A stretch of 64,000 nt of DNA from CAVSRC01 sp963743015 (lineage in GTDB: Bacteria > Pseudomonadota > Alphaproteobacteria > Rhizobiales > Kaistiaceae): positions 558,001 through 622,000 of the forward strand of contig CAVUOD010000014.1 of NCBI GenBank assembly GCA_963743015.1, read 5' to 3'. Of this stretch, positions 38,353 to 49,686 are shown one piece after another. Both the position numbers and the translations under genes were made by a program. The first letter of the stretch is position 1. Each line of letters starts with the position of its first letter. The notes below the pieces were generated by a model. The model made no database searches. It saw only the letters and a list, made by a program, of their open reading frames with translations, and had not been told where the DNA came from.

Positions 38353-38907
38353 CTTTCACTCAGCTTCAGCCGCATCACATGCCGCCGCGTGCCGGTCATG
38401 CCGAGGTCGCGGAAGCCGGCTTCGGCGAAGACCGGGACGAAGCCCATGAAGCGGAAGCTCGGCGAGTCCGGGATCGACCGGATAGGCCTCGACCACGGTC
38501 GCGCCGTTCGCCCGCGCATGGTCGACGGCGCCGGCGAGCAGCCTGCGCACCAGCCCTCGCCCGCGCAGGCGGCGGGGCACATAGAAGCAGACCAGCGACC
38601 AGATCGACCTCGCCGGGTTCGGCCGGCGGGCCGCCGAGAGCGCGATGGGTCTCGCGCGGCGCGATCGACACCCAGCCGACCGGCTCATCGCCGTCATAGG
38701 CGAGCAGGCCGACGGGCGTGCCGGCGGCGATGCGCTCCATCATCATGCGCTTGCGCTCGGCCGGCGCCTGCAGTTTCGCCTCGGCCGCGGTGCGCCGCCA
38801 GACCATGCACCAGCAATGCTTGGGCGCGCCGGGCGCGGAGAAGAAGCGCTCGAAGGCGTCGGCGTTGGCAGCGGTCACCGGCCGGAAGTCGAGATCGGTC
38901 TGGACAT
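38346..38907 (-). CDS. GNAT-family N-acetyltransferase (frameshifts)
   Basis: About 185 residues when read across shifts near 38605 and 38465, and one at the very start. Segments: VTAANADAFERFFSAPGAPK, HCWCMVWRRTAAEAKLQAPA, AYDGDEPVGWVSIAPRE, then CFYVPRRLRGRGLVRRLLAG, whose RGRGL is the acetyl-CoA pyrophosphate loop, and FRFMGFVPVFAEAGFRDL at the end. The ATG at 38907 is likely but out of frame by one base; 38878 is the first in-frame ATG. Substrate unknown. Confidence 0.72.
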
Positions 38908-38962
38908 GCCCGGCACCATGCCGCGCGATCCGGAGTCGGCGCCACCCGTTTCCGGCAGAGCT

Positions 38963-39301
38963 CTAGCGTGCGCCGCGGATGCTCATCAGATAGGCGGTCA
39001 GGTCGGCGATGTCGTCGGGCGGGACGACGAAATTCGGCATGCTGGCATGCGACGTGCGGAAGAAGGCGTAGAGCGCGATTGCGCTCATGCCCTCGGCATT
39101 GGCGATGTCCTGGAATACCGGCGCTTCAGGCTCGGGGCTGTCGAAATGCCCGGGGCGCACCTCATGGCACTGGGCGCAGTTGGTCTCGGCATAGGCAAGG
39201 CCGCGCTCCGCGTCGCCGCTCTCCCGGTCCTGCGCCAGCGCCGGGCCGGCCGCCAGGAGGGCGGCGGCTGCCAGGACGCACCGGATGCCATGTTTCGGCA
39301 T
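38963..39301 (-). CDS. periplasmic c-type cytochrome, monohaem
   Basis: 112 residues with a signal peptide (GIRCVLAAAALLAAGPALAQ) and one haem-binding motif CAQCH (about 42-46) in YAETNCAQCHEVRPGHFDSP. The likely distal ligand is Met in SHASMPNFVVPPDDIADLTA, as in class I cytochromes c. Its electron partner is unknown; the flanking genes do not reveal one. Confidence 0.9.
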   Translation of the reverse strand: MPKHGIRCVLAAAALLAAGPALAQDRESGDAERGLAYAETNCAQCHEVRPGHFDSPEPEAPVFQDIANAEGMSAIALYAFFRTSHASMPNFVVPPDDIADLTAYLMSIRGAR

Positions 39302-39357
39302 GGCGCCATGGTGCGCCCAACCGTGGCGGCGGCCTTGATCCAGGTCACACGGCGCGG

Positions 39358-41036
39358 CTATCGCCGGCCGGTGCCGCGGATCTCGGAAAGCGTGCGCGAC
39401 GGGGTGATCGCTTCCGGGTCGAAGGCAAGGTCGATGATCGCCGGCTTGGCCGAAGCCACGCAGCGCTCGAAGGCGGCGGCGAAATCTTCCGTCCTTGCCA
39501 CCGTCTCGCCATGGCCGCCGCAGGCGCGGGCAAAGGCGGCGAAATCCGGATTGTCGAGGTCGGTGGCGACGGGGCGGCCGGGATAGGCCGCTCCTGATGC
39601 ATGCGGATGGTGCCGTGGATGCCGTTGTTGACCACCACCACGACGATGGCGGCGCCGGCCTGAACCGCGGCGACGAATTCCTGCATGGTCATCTGGAAGT
39701 CGCCGTCGCCGGCAAAGACGACCACCATGCGCTCGGGATATTTCAGCTTGGCGGCGAGCCCCGCCGGCAGGCCATAGCCCATGGAGCCGGAACCGGGCGC
39801 GAGCTGGGTGCCAAAGCGGCGATGGCGGAAGAAGCGATGCACCCAGACGGAATAATTGCCGGCGGCGCTGGCGATGACGGCGTCGTCGGGCAGGCGCTCG
39901 CGGAGCCAGGCGACGATCCGGCTGAGCTGCACCGGGCCGGGATTGGTCGAGCGGCGCCGACCAGGCGCGGTAGTCCGCGTTGGCGGCTTCGGCGCTGCCG
40001 CGCCACGGGATCGTCGTTCGGCGGCTGCAGGCCTTCCAGCGCCGCGGCGAAGGCGGTCGGGCTGGCATTGATGGCCAGCGTCGGCCGGTAGAGGCGGCCG
40101 AGCTCCTCGGCGCCCGGATGGACATGGACCAGCGTCTGGCGCGGGCTCGGGGATGTCGATCAGCGTATAGGCGGAGGACGGCATCTCGCTCATGCGCCCG
40201 CCGATGAGAAGCAGCAGGTCCGCCTCCCTGACGCGGGCGGCAAGCGCCGGATTGATGCCGACGCCGATATCGCCGGCATAGTTCGGGTGCTCGTTGTCGA
40301 AGAGGCCCTGGCGGCGCCACGAGCAGCCGACGGGAAGCGCGAAACGCTCGGCAAAGCGCTGCAAGGCGGCAACCGCCGCTTCGCTCCAGCGCGATCCGCC
40401 GGCAATGACGAAGGGCTGCTTCGCCCGCCACAGCATCTTCTGCAGTTCGGCCATCTGGGTGAGGCCGGGATGGGTCTCGACCTGGACCCAGGGGCGCGGG
40501 TTGGCCGCACCCGAAGTCTGGCGCAGCACGTCTTCGGGCAGCGACAGCACCACCGGGCCGGGGCGGCCGGAGGTCGCCTCGTAGAAGGCGCGGCTGACGG
40601 CCTCGGCGGCGCGGTCGGCGTCGTCGATCTCCTCGATCCACTTCGCCATCTGGCCGAACATGCGGCGGAAGTCGATCTCCTGAAACGCCTCGCGCCCGCG
40701 CATGGCGCGTCCGACCTGGCCGATGAAGACGATCATCGGGGTCGAATCCTGGCGGCCGACATGGATGCCGGCCGACGCATTGGTGGCGCCCGGTCCGCGC
40801 GTCACCATGAGGATGCCGGGGCGGCCGGTGAGCTTGCCCCAGGCTTCGGCCGCCATGGCCGCGCCGCCCTCCTGGCGGCACAGCGTCACGGCGATACGGG
40901 AATCGTGGAGCGCGTCGAGAAGCGCCAGATAGCTCTCGCCGGGCACGCAGAAGATGCGCTCGACACCGTTTTGCTCCAGCGCCTCGACGATCAGCCGCGC
41001 CGCCGTCGGCCGGTTCTCCATGCCGTCCGCCATCAC
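39358..41036 (-). CDS. thiamine-diphosphate-dependent enzyme, acetolactate synthase-like (frameshifts)
   Basis: About 550 residues in the IlvB-type three-domain fold. The N-terminal domain has the catalytic Glu in LCRQEGGAAMAAEAWGKL, and the middle domain has PFVIAGGSRWSEAAVAALQR. The C-terminal ThDP-binding domain reads GSGSMGYGLPAGLAAKLKYP and VVFAGDGDFQMTMQEFVAAV. Frameshifts lie near 40145, 39955 and 39590. The protein ends PSRTLSEIRGTGRR at 39358. No small subunit (IlvN) is adjacent, so a role outside branched-chain synthesis (sulfoacetaldehyde, glyoxylate or benzoylformate-type chemistry) is equally possible. Confidence 0.82.
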
Positions 41037-41138
41037 CCTGCCCTCCGGCGATCAACTCCATGTGCGGCAGCATATAGCAGGGTCGGGCCCGAATCGGCAT
41101 TTCGCCCGTCTTCGTATTTCAAAAGCCCGCCGTATTCG

Positions 41139-41250
41139 TCCCCTCTCCCCAGCGGGAGAGGGAAAGGGTGAGGGGCGCTGGAGAAGTTGGAGAAGTCGGC
41201 GCCCCCTCACCCGGCGCTGCGCGCCGACCTCTCCCCGCCGGGGAGAGGTG
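41139..41250. repeat. intergenic hairpin cluster (CCCTCTCCC type)
   Basis: CCCCTCTCCCC...GGGAGAGGG, then GGTGAGGGGCGC...GCGCCCCCTCACC, then CCTCTCCCC...GGGGAGAGG. These three nested palindromes fill most of the gap between the thiamine-diphosphate enzyme start and the next gene's end. Related in core sequence to 61269-61402. Confidence 0.65.
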
Positions 41251-41281
41251 ACCGTGCCGTGCCGCGCGATCTTGCCTGACC

Positions 41282-41659
41282 TCAGACGTCGGTGATGGTG
41301 ACGACGCGGAAGGTGTGCATGTCGCCGTCCTCGTCGCGGATCGAGACATATTCGCCCGGCACGAAGCGGTGGGTGGCCAGCTTGAAGCCGGATTCGTCGC
41401 CCTCGTCGCCGTCGATGTCGTAGTGGAAGCCCCAGCTGCCGCCCGGCCGATGGACCAGATGGCCGATGTCCTCCTCCTCTCCCGCCCAGTTGCGCACGAC
41501 GCGGCAGCGCTCCCGGTGCTTGCGCCAGCCCTCCGGGTCGAGATGGCCGTCGGCGTCGAGCGGGGCGGTGAAGCGGTAGTAGTGGCGGTCGCTGCCGTCG
41601 GGAAATTCGGGGGTGCGGGCGAGGTTGAGCCGGATCGTCTTGAGGCCGCTCTCTGGCAT
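41282..41659 (-). CDS. conserved-looking cytoplasmic protein, unknown function
   Basis: 125 residues, acidic, no signal peptide or membrane segment. It begins MPESGLKTIRLNLARTPEFP and contains DRHYYRFTAPLDADGHLDPE, EDIGHLVHRPGGSWGFHYDI and a late strand RFVPGEYVSIRDEDGDMHTF. ATG 41659 has GGGAGG 6 bases upstream. Codon use looks like its neighbours. No family recognised. Confidence 0.72.
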   Translation of the reverse strand: MPESGLKTIRLNLARTPEFPDGSDRHYYRFTAPLDADGHLDPEGWRKHRERCRVVRNWAGEEEDIGHLVHRPGGSWGFHYDIDGDEGDESGFKLATHRFVPGEYVSIRDEDGDMHTFRVVTITDV

Positions 41660-41788
41660 TTCTGCCTCCCGGTGGTAACACACGTGAACCGGCAGCCTAC
41701 AGAGCGGCGCAGTCGGGGACCAGCCGACAATTCCCCTCACCGGCGCCCGCCTGCTAGAGTGGGCGTTCGCCGACCAAGGAGGATGCCC

Positions 41789-42762
41789 GTGCCAGGCGGG
41801 AAATGGATATTGCCGGCGGCCGTCGCGGCCGCCGCGCTGGCGATGGCAGGCGCCGTCGCCCATGCCGAAGACGACGTCAACACCCCGGAATTCCCGACCA
41901 CGGTGTTCGCGGACGGCGCCCACAGCGCCTCGGTCAGCGTCGGCGACGTGACCGCGACGGTGCGCCTCGACCGCGGCGCCAGAGCCCAATCCCGACGCGG
42001 ACAAGGTGTGGCTGCAGGTCAAGGTCGGCATCCTGCCGGTTGCCGAGGCGTCGGCGCCGGACGCCGGTTTCGACGTGCCTGAGGCCGAGGCGAGCATCGC
42101 CGAGATCGACCCCGGCAACCGCTATCCGGAAGTCTATTTCGCCGCCTATACGGGCGGCGCGCATTGCTGCACCAAGGTGATCGTCGCCGAGGAGCAGCCG
42201 CACGGCTGGGTGACGGTCGATGTCGGCGAGTTCGACGGCGGCGGCGACTATCTTCAGGACATCGACCATGACGGGCTGGCGGAGATCGTCACCGTCGACA
42301 ACCGCTTCCTCTATACCTTCGATTGCTACGCCTGCAGCGCGGCGCCGCTGGTCATCGATACCGTGCGCAACGGCGCCGTGGTCGATGTCTCCACCGACCC
42401 GCGCTATCTGCCCGCCCACCGCGACTGGCTGGCGCAGCTCGAAGACACCGTCGAGCCGTCCGATCGCTGGACCTCTCCCGGCTTTCTCGCCGGCTGGGTC
42501 GCGGCCAAGGTCCGCGTCGGCGAGGGCGCGGATGCATGGAAGCAGCTGAAGGCGCATTGGGACTATGCCCATGACGCGGGCGAGGAGACCTGCCTGACCG
42601 GCGCCGATCTCGACAGCCTGCCCCAAGGGCGAGATCAAGGTGCTGAAGTTTCCCGACCGCCTGAAGCTGTTCCTCGACCACAACGGCTACGGCGTCGTAG
42701 GCCGCAGCCGTCTCAGGCGACCAGGTAGGATTCGCTCTTGGCCAGCCAGGACGACGAACTGA
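41789..42762 (+). CDS. secreted protein, unknown function (frameshifts)
   Basis: About 320 residues with a signal peptide (ILPAAVAAAALAMAGAVAHA). AAGGAGG lies directly against ATG 41783, so GTG 41789 with 6-base spacing is the better start. A shift near 41985 joins VGDVTATVRLDRGAR to WLQVKVGILPVAEASAPDAG. The core has YPEVYFAAYTGGAHCCTKVI, GGGDYLQDIDHDGLAEIVTV and FDCYACSAAPLVIDTVRNGA. The IDHDGLAEI stretch resembles an FG-GAP-type calcium loop. A second shift near 42620 leads to GEIKVLKFPDRLKLFLDHNG; the end overlaps the opposite-strand EAL gene. Function unknown. Confidence 0.68.
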
Positions 42763-44452
42763 TCGCCGGGAACCGGCTTCGAGAAATAGTAGCCCTGCAG
42801 GTGGTCGACGCCGACGTCGCGCAGCATGGCGACCTGCTGCTTCGGTCTCGACCCCCTCGGCGACGGTGCGGAAGCCCAGCTTCCTGGCCATTTCGACAAC
42901 GGCGTGGACGATCGTCTCGGCGCCTCCCTCCTTGCCGATGTCGCGCACGAAGCTGCGATCGATCTTGAGGCGTCAGAGCGGCAGGTCCTTGAGCAGCGAC
43001 AGCGACGAGAAGCCGGTGCCGAAATCGTCGACCGAGATGCCGATGCCGAAGGCGCGCAGCATGGCGAGGTTCTTCTGGATGATCTCCAGGCCCTTGAACA
43101 TGGTCGATTCGGTGATCTCGATGTTGATCAGCTGCCGGCTTGATCTGCGCCCGCTCGACGGCATTGATCAGGCGCGCGCCGAAGCCCGGATCGCGACACT
43201 GGATCGGCGAGATGTTGAGCGATATCGGCACCAGCGCCTTCTGCAGCTCGGTCCAGCGGCGCAGGTAGGTGCAGGCCTCGGTCAGCAGCCGGCCGCCGAG
43301 CTCGGCGATCGACCCGGACTCCTCGGCGATCGGGATGAACTCGTCCGGTGCGATCAGCTTGTTGTTGGCGTCGCGCCAGCGCGCCAGGCCCTCGGCGCCG
43401 ACGATCTTGCGGGTGGTGGCGTCGACGATCGGCTGAAACACCAGGTAGAACTTGCCGTTGGCGATGTCGTCCGGCATGCAGCGCTTGAGCGCGTGGCGCG
43501 CCTTCACGGCGGCATCCATGCGGGCGTCGAAGTAGTTGATCGAGCCCTTCTTGCTGGCCTTCGACTTGTACATCGCCATGTCGGCGTGGGTGACCAGAAC
43601 GTCGGCGGTGGAATCGTCGAGCGGGAAGACCGAAATGCCGATGCTGATCGAGATCTCGACGCTGACGTCGTTGAGCTCGGTGATCGCTCCGACGCCTCTG
43701 GCGATCTTCTCGGCGATCTCCATCGCCGCCGCCGCCGATTTCAGGTTGGTGGCGAGCACCGCAAACTCGTCGCCGCCGATGCGGCCGATCGAATCGGTCT
43801 CGCGCAACTGCGCGCGCAGGACGTCCGCCACCGCCATCAGCAGATCGTCGCCGGTCTTGTGGCCGAAGACGTCGTTGATCTCCTTGAAGCGGTCGATGTC
43901 GAACAGGATGACGGCGCAGGCGAGTTCGGAGCGCCGCGTCTGGACGAGCGTCGCCTCGAGCTGCTCGAAGAAGGCCCGCCGGTTCAACAGCCCGGTCAGC
44001 GAGTCGGTGCGCGCCAGGCGCATCAGCTCGGCTTCGGCCTTCTTGCGCTCGATGGCATAGCGGATGGCGCGAAACAGCGTGCGCGGCCTGAGGTCCGCCT
44101 TGTCGAGATAATCGGAGGCGCCGGCCTTGAGGGCCGCGGTGGCGGTCGCCAGATCGGACAGGCCGGTCAGCACCACGATCGGCACGTCCGGGATTGGCGA
44201 TGCGCACGGAGCGCAGGCCGTCGAGCCCGGCGGCGTCCGGCAGGCCGAGATCGAGCAGGACGACGGCGAACTGGTGGGTCGGAGTCGGCGAGCCAGGCCA
44301 GTCCGTCGGCAAGCGTGCCGACCGCGTGCAGCTCGCAGCGGATGTCCGCGTCGCTGGCGGCTTCGCTCAGGGCGATCTCGGTCAATCGCCGGTCGCCCGG
44401 ATTGTCCTCGATCAGCAGGATCTGGAAGTGGCGGTCTTGCTTCGCTATCCAT
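42713..44452 (-). CDS. response regulator with GGDEF and EAL domains (frameshifts)
   Basis: Receiver domain (FQILLIEDNPGDRRLTEIAL, phospho-acceptor Asp in FAVVLLDLGLPDAAGLDG), GGDEF domain with intact active site (RIGGDEFAVLATN), and EAL domain with EGL in place of EAL (GAEGLARWRD) but the other sites kept: LNISPIQCRD, INIEITESTMFKGLE, VDDFGTGFSSLSLLKDLP and VAEGVETEAQVAM. Shifts occur near 44425, 44275, 44200, 43140, 42970 and 42845. It should make or break cyclic di-GMP on signal from the upstream kinase or receiver. Last of three same-strand genes. Confidence 0.85.
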   Translation of the reverse strand: MDSEARPPLPDPADRGQSGRPAIDRDRPERSRQRRGHPLRAARGRHACRRTGLARRLRPTSSPSSCSISACRTPPGSTACAPCASPIPDVPIVVLTGLSDLATATAALKAGASDYLDKADLRPRTLFRAIRYAIERKKAEAELMRLARTDSLTGLLNRRAFFEQLEATLVQTRRSELACAVILFDIDRFKEINDVFGHKTGDDLLMAVADVLRAQLRETDSIGRIGGDEFAVLATNLKSAAAAMEIAEKIARGVGAITELNDVSVEISISIGISVFPLDDSTADVLVTHADMAMYKSKASKKGSINYFDARMDAAVKARHALKRCMPDDIANGKFYLVFQPIVDATTRKIVGAEGLARWRDANNKLIAPDEFIPIAEESGSIAELGGRLLTEACTYLRRWTELQKALVPISLNISPIQCRDPGFGARLINAVERAQIKPAADQHRDHRIDHVQGPGDHPEEPRHAARLRHRHLGRRFRHRLLVAVAAQGPAALTPQDRSQLRARHRQGGRRRDDRPRRCRNGQEAGLPHRRRGGRDRSSRSPCCATSASTTCRATISRSRFPAISSSSWLAKSESYLVA

Positions 44453-44470
44453 GTGCTGTTCCGCGCAAAT

Positions 44471-44909
44471 TCATGCTGCGCCCGGCAGCTTGACGACCGT
44501 GAACCAGAAATCCTCGACGGCGTGGACCACGCGCAGGAAGCCGTCGAAATCGATCGGCTTGGAGATGAAGCAGTTGGCATGCTCCTCGTAGGAGCGCACG
44601 ACATCGGACTCCGCCTCGGACGAGGTGAGCACGACGATCGGGATCGTGCGCAGGGCGGGATCGTCCTTGACCTGTTTGAGCACGGCATGACCGTCGATCC
44701 CCGGCAGGTTGAGATCGAGAAGGATGACGTCGGGGCGCGGCGCATCGCGGTAGGCGCCGCGGCGATAGAGGAAATCGAGCGCCGTCTTGCCGTCCATGAC
44801 GGCATGCAGGCGGTTGGTGACCTTGGCCTCCTTCAGGCCTTCCTGCGTCAGGCGGACGTCGGCGGGATTGTCCTCGACGAGCAGGATCTCGATCGGCTGC
44901 AGGCTCAGC

Positions 44910-44920
<11 letters not shown>
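44471..44920 (-). CDS. single-domain response regulator (Rcp1 type)
   Basis: 149 residues: only a receiver domain. EILLVEDNPADVRLTQEGLK carries the acidic pair, DVILLDLNLPGIDGHAVL the phospho-Asp (about 69), IVVLTSSEAESDVV the Thr/Ser switch and FISKPIDFDGFLR the Lys. No output domain, as in Rcp1/CheY-type proteins that pair with phytochrome-like kinases. ATG 44920 overlaps the kinase stop by 11 bases, so the two are coupled. Confidence 0.92.
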
Positions 44921-46960
<2,040 letters not shown>

Positions 46961-47249
46961 CGCTCACTTTATCCAGATATGGAAGTAGTAAGCCTAGAGC
47001 TTCTCTAAACAAGCCGGTACACTATGGATGAAAACTTTCTAAAATTTCGGTAAAGCAGTTTTTGACACCCCACCCTTTCGTCAAAACAATGCTTTTGCCT
47101 AAATTGCTCCTGATTAATTGGCAAACCTGCCAGGGAGCCTGCGATTTTTGACGAGAGGACGTGGCAGGCCTATCCAGATTCCGCTGCCCGCCCGTTGGTG
47201 ATTCGCGGCAAACGCAACGACGGCGCGGGGCCGCTTCGGGGACGACGGA
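46961..47249. other. 289-base AT-richer divergent gap
   Basis: Between the divergent kinase and DTW genes. It is notably lower in GC than its surroundings (CTAAAATTTCGGTAAAGCAG, AATTGCTCCTGATTAATTGG). TTTTTGACA-like hexamers at about 47058 and 47143 could be promoter elements. No gene, RNA or terminator was recognised. Confidence 0.5.
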
Positions 47250-47923
47250 ATGACTGAGAAATCGGAGCCGGTGTTCGACGCGGACGTGCCGGTGTGTCCG
47301 CGTTGCCTGAAGCCGCTGCCGCTGTGCGTATGCGACGAGATCCAGCCGATCGCCAACCGGACCGCCCTCCTCATCCTCCAGCACCCGCAGGAACAGGACC
47401 GGCTGCTCGGCACTGCCCGGATCGCGGCGCAGCAGTTCAGCGACGCGACCTTGCGCGTCGGCCTGTCGTGGCCGAGCCTGGCCAAGGCGCTCGGCCGGCC
47501 GGCCGATCCGAAACGATGGGCGACGCTTTTCTCGGCCCGACCAGGGGCGCCGACTTCCCGCCCGGACGCGAGATCGCCGCGTTCGACCGCAAGGGCGCGG
47601 CGCTCGCCGATCAGGACGCAGCGCTCGCCGGCATCGAGGGGGTGATCCTGCTCGACGGGACGTGGAGCCAGGCCAAGACGCTGTGGTGGCGCAATGCGTG
47701 GCTCTTGAAGGGCAAGCGCATCGCGCTGAAACCCCGGCGCCCGTCGCTCTACGGCAGACGCCGGCGCGAGGCGCGCCGCGAGGGCCTGTCGACCATCGAA
47801 GCGGCCGGGCTGGTGCTCGCCCGCCTGGAAGACCGGCCGGAGGTGGAAGCGGCGGTGGCGACGACCTTCCGGCGAATGCTGGCGCGCTACGACAGCGCCG
47901 CAGCGCAGACGCCCGCCGGTTGA
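47250..47923 (+). CDS. DTW-domain tRNA aminocarboxypropyltransferase-like protein (one frameshift)
   Basis: About 224 residues. The N-terminal zinc-type motif CPRCLKPLPLCVCDEI (about 16-31) is followed by LLILQHPQEQDRLLGTARIA. A shift near 47540 leads to the DTW signature GVILLDGTWSQAKTLWWRNA and the RREGLSTIEAAGL helix. DTW proteins such as TapT and the human DTWD enzymes place acp3 on tRNA uridines. The same is likely here, but the target tRNA is unknown. Confidence 0.85.
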
Positions 47924-47974
47924 CCGCCGTCGCCGCCTGTCCTTGAATCGCCCGGTCGCGGAGGAGGTTCGGCC

Positions 47975-48637
47975 ATGCCGTTCCGTGACCGCAGGGACGC
48001 CGGGGTACGTCTGGCGGCGGCGCTCGCCGGTTACAAGGCGGAGAGCCCGGTGGTCCTTGCCCTGCCGCGCGGTGGCGTGCCGGTCGCGGCGGAAATCGCG
48101 ACTGCCCTCGCCGCACCGCTCGATCTCATCCTGGTGCGCAAGATCGGCGTGCCCTTCCAGAAGGAACTGGCGATGGGCGCCGTCGTCGACGGCGGCCAGC
48201 CGACCATCGTGCGCAATGCGGACGTGATCGCCATGGCCGACGTTTCGGAAGACGAGTTCCAGGCGGTGTGCGCGGCGGAGCTTGCCGAGATCGAGCGGCG
48301 GCGGCGGACCTATGTCGGCGAACGGCCGCCGGTGACGGTCAGCGAGCGCACGACAATCGTCGTCGACGACGGGCTGGCGACGGGCGCGACCATGAAGGCA
48401 GCGCTGCGGGCGCTGAGGACACGCGCGCCCAGGCGTCTGGTGATGGCGGTGCCGGTGGCGCCGGGCGATACGCTGGCCGACATGGAAAGCGAAGCCGATG
48501 ACATCGTCTGCCTGGAAGCGCCCGAAATCTTCGGCGCCATCGGCGCCTTCTACGACGACTTCCGGCAGATCAGCGACCGGGAGGTGATCGCGCTCCTCGC
48601 GGCTTGCGCGGCCAGGTCGGAAGCGGGGCCGGATTGA
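47975..48637 (+). CDS. phosphoribosyltransferase-fold protein
   Basis: 220 residues, type I PRTase fold. The PRPP-binding loop is TTIVVDDGLATGATMKAALR (about 123-142) with VVLALPRGGVPVAAEIATAL and LVRKIGVPFQKELAMGAVVD in front. Members of this group often stand alone or are fused to dienelactone-hydrolase-like domains, and the base they use is unknown. It begins 51 bases after the DTW gene, so the two may share a transcript. Confidence 0.85.
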   Translation: MPFRDRRDAGVRLAAALAGYKAESPVVLALPRGGVPVAAEIATALAAPLDLILVRKIGVPFQKELAMGAVVDGGQPTIVRNADVIAMADVSEDEFQAVCAAELAEIERRRRTYVGERPPVTVSERTTIVVDDGLATGATMKAALRALRTRAPRRLVMAVPVAPGDTLADMESEADDIVCLEAPEIFGAIGAFYDDFRQISDREVIALLAACAARSEAGPD

Positions 48638-48861
48638 ACACAGTCGGTGCCGGGCCGGTGGGTCCCCGCAAGCTGACGCCGGATCAGCGCCTGTCTGCGC
48701 ATGCTGGTCCGCCGCGATCCCTGAGCAGCCGGGACAATCGCCTTCTGACGCCGGTTTCGCCTGGGGCGCATATCGGGCCCGCCAGCCGCGCAGGAGAAGC
48801 GGACAGGCCGTCACGGATGCTGCCCGCGGGGCAACCGGTCGATCGTGTCGTGATGGAAGGC

Positions 48862-48937
48862 TGGTACAGCTGGCTGGGCTCGAACCAGCGACCTACGGAT
48901 CCACAATCCGCCGCTCTACCAACTGAGCTACAGCTGC
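48862..48937 (-). tRNA. tRNA-His (GTG)
   Basis: The minus strand folds into a full cloverleaf with CCA encoded: acceptor GCAGCTG / CAGCTGT, D arm GCTC / GAGC, anticodon stem GCGGA / TCCGT with loop TTGTGGA (anticodon GTG), variable AGGTC, T arm GCTGG / CCAGC with TTCGAGC. The discriminator is A73 and the base before position 1 is T, so no G-1 is encoded; the first pair is G1-U72. Most bacteria encode G-1 and C73; this pattern is the one known for an alphaproteobacterial group. Confidence 0.93.
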
Positions 48938-48980
48938 ACGTCAGGCCGGCGGGAACCTAGGATCATTGCCGGGGCGGTTC

Positions 48981-49003
48981 AAGAAAAAAGCCGCCCTGGC
49001 GGA
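48981..49003 (-). terminator. second hairpin with T-run downstream of the phasin
   Basis: On the minus strand TCCGCC-AGG-GCGG is followed by CTTTTTTCTT. It lies between the phasin terminator and tRNA-His and would keep phasin transcripts out of the tRNA gene. Confidence 0.6.
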
Positions 49004-49009
49004 GCCCGG

Positions 49010-49046
49010 AAATGAAACGGCCCGGAACCGTCTCCGGTCCGGGCCG
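49010..49046 (-). terminator. terminator of the phasin gene
   Basis: On the minus strand CGGCCCGGA (49046-49038) pairs with TCCGGGCCG (49026-49018) and is followed by TTTCATTT. It starts 25 bases after the phasin stop. Confidence 0.8.
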
Positions 49047-49071
49047 CCAAGCGGATGCTACAGGAGGGCCG

Positions 49072-49554
49072 TCAGGCGGCGTTGAGGTCCTTGAAGGTCT
49101 TCTCGACCTTCTCGGTCACCGGCTTGGTGGTCGTGGTGATGTACTTCTCACCGAGCGCCTGGAGTTCCTTCATCTGCTCGGTCATCGCCTCGAACTGCTT
49201 GCGGGCGAAGGCCGACTGAAGTTCGACAAGATCGGACATGGTCTTGGCTCCGAACATATCGCGGGCAAAGGCAAAGGACGCGTCACTATTGGTCTTGGCA
49301 GCATCGATCGCCTTGACGCTGATGGCCAGAGCGCCGTCGCGGGCATTTTCGAAGGTCTCCTCGAAAAGACCGGTGGCTTCCTCGCTGGCGGTTTTCAGCT
49401 TGGCATAGGCGTCGCGTGCCTGGGTCGCCGACTTCTCGGCGAATTCACGAAATACGGCAGGAACCTCGAAGCTCGGCGTCGGAAAGCTGAACGCTTCGAA
49501 CGGGGTTGCGGTCGGTTTCGCCGTCTTGCTGGTCTTGCCGGTTGCGGTGGGCAT
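49072..49554 (-). CDS. phasin-family granule protein
   Basis: 160 residues of the Phasin_2 type. A Lys/Thr-rich start (GKTSKTAKPTATPFEAFSFP) precedes long amphipathic helices such as KSATQARDAYAKLKTASEEA and VELQSAFARKQFEAMTEQMK, ending VEKTFKDLNAA. Phasins coat polyhydroxyalkanoate granules and limit their size. ATG 49554 follows GAGGATC. A dyad about 100 bases upstream may be its operator. An acetoacetyl-CoA synthetase, also linked to PHB turnover, is 3.7 kb away. Confidence 0.88.
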   Translation of the reverse strand: MPTATGKTSKTAKPTATPFEAFSFPTPSFEVPAVFREFAEKSATQARDAYAKLKTASEEATGLFEETFENARDGALAISVKAIDAAKTNSDASFAFARDMFGAKTMSDLVELQSAFARKQFEAMTEQMKELQALGEKYITTTTKPVTEKVEKTFKDLNAA

Positions 49555-49652
49555 GGGTTCGTGATCCTCGAATGTGTTGGCCGGATCGGCGGAAGGGCGC
49601 TTCCAGATCCGGGGAGTGGCGTGATGATCTGTCCATCAATATAGGCAGGAAT

Positions 49653-49686
49653 TTGTGCATTGCAACAAATATATTGCATCGCACAA
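49653..49686. promoter_or_regulatory. TGC-rich dyad, candidate PhaR operator
   Basis: TTGTGCATTGCAA at 49653-49665 and TTGCATCGCACAA at 49674-49686 form an inverted repeat with 11 of 13 positions matching and an 8-base CAAATATA centre. It sits 99 bases upstream of the phasin start. Phasin genes in alphaproteobacteria are repressed by PhaR at TGC-containing dyads, so PhaR is the likeliest ligand. This is inference from position and symmetry; no phaR gene is in the window. Confidence 0.6.

Noticed and set aside
39358..41036. Acetolactate synthase IlvB for branched-chain amino acids
   Set aside because: No ilvN or ilvC beside it. Several related ThDP enzymes look alike, so only the superfamily is called.
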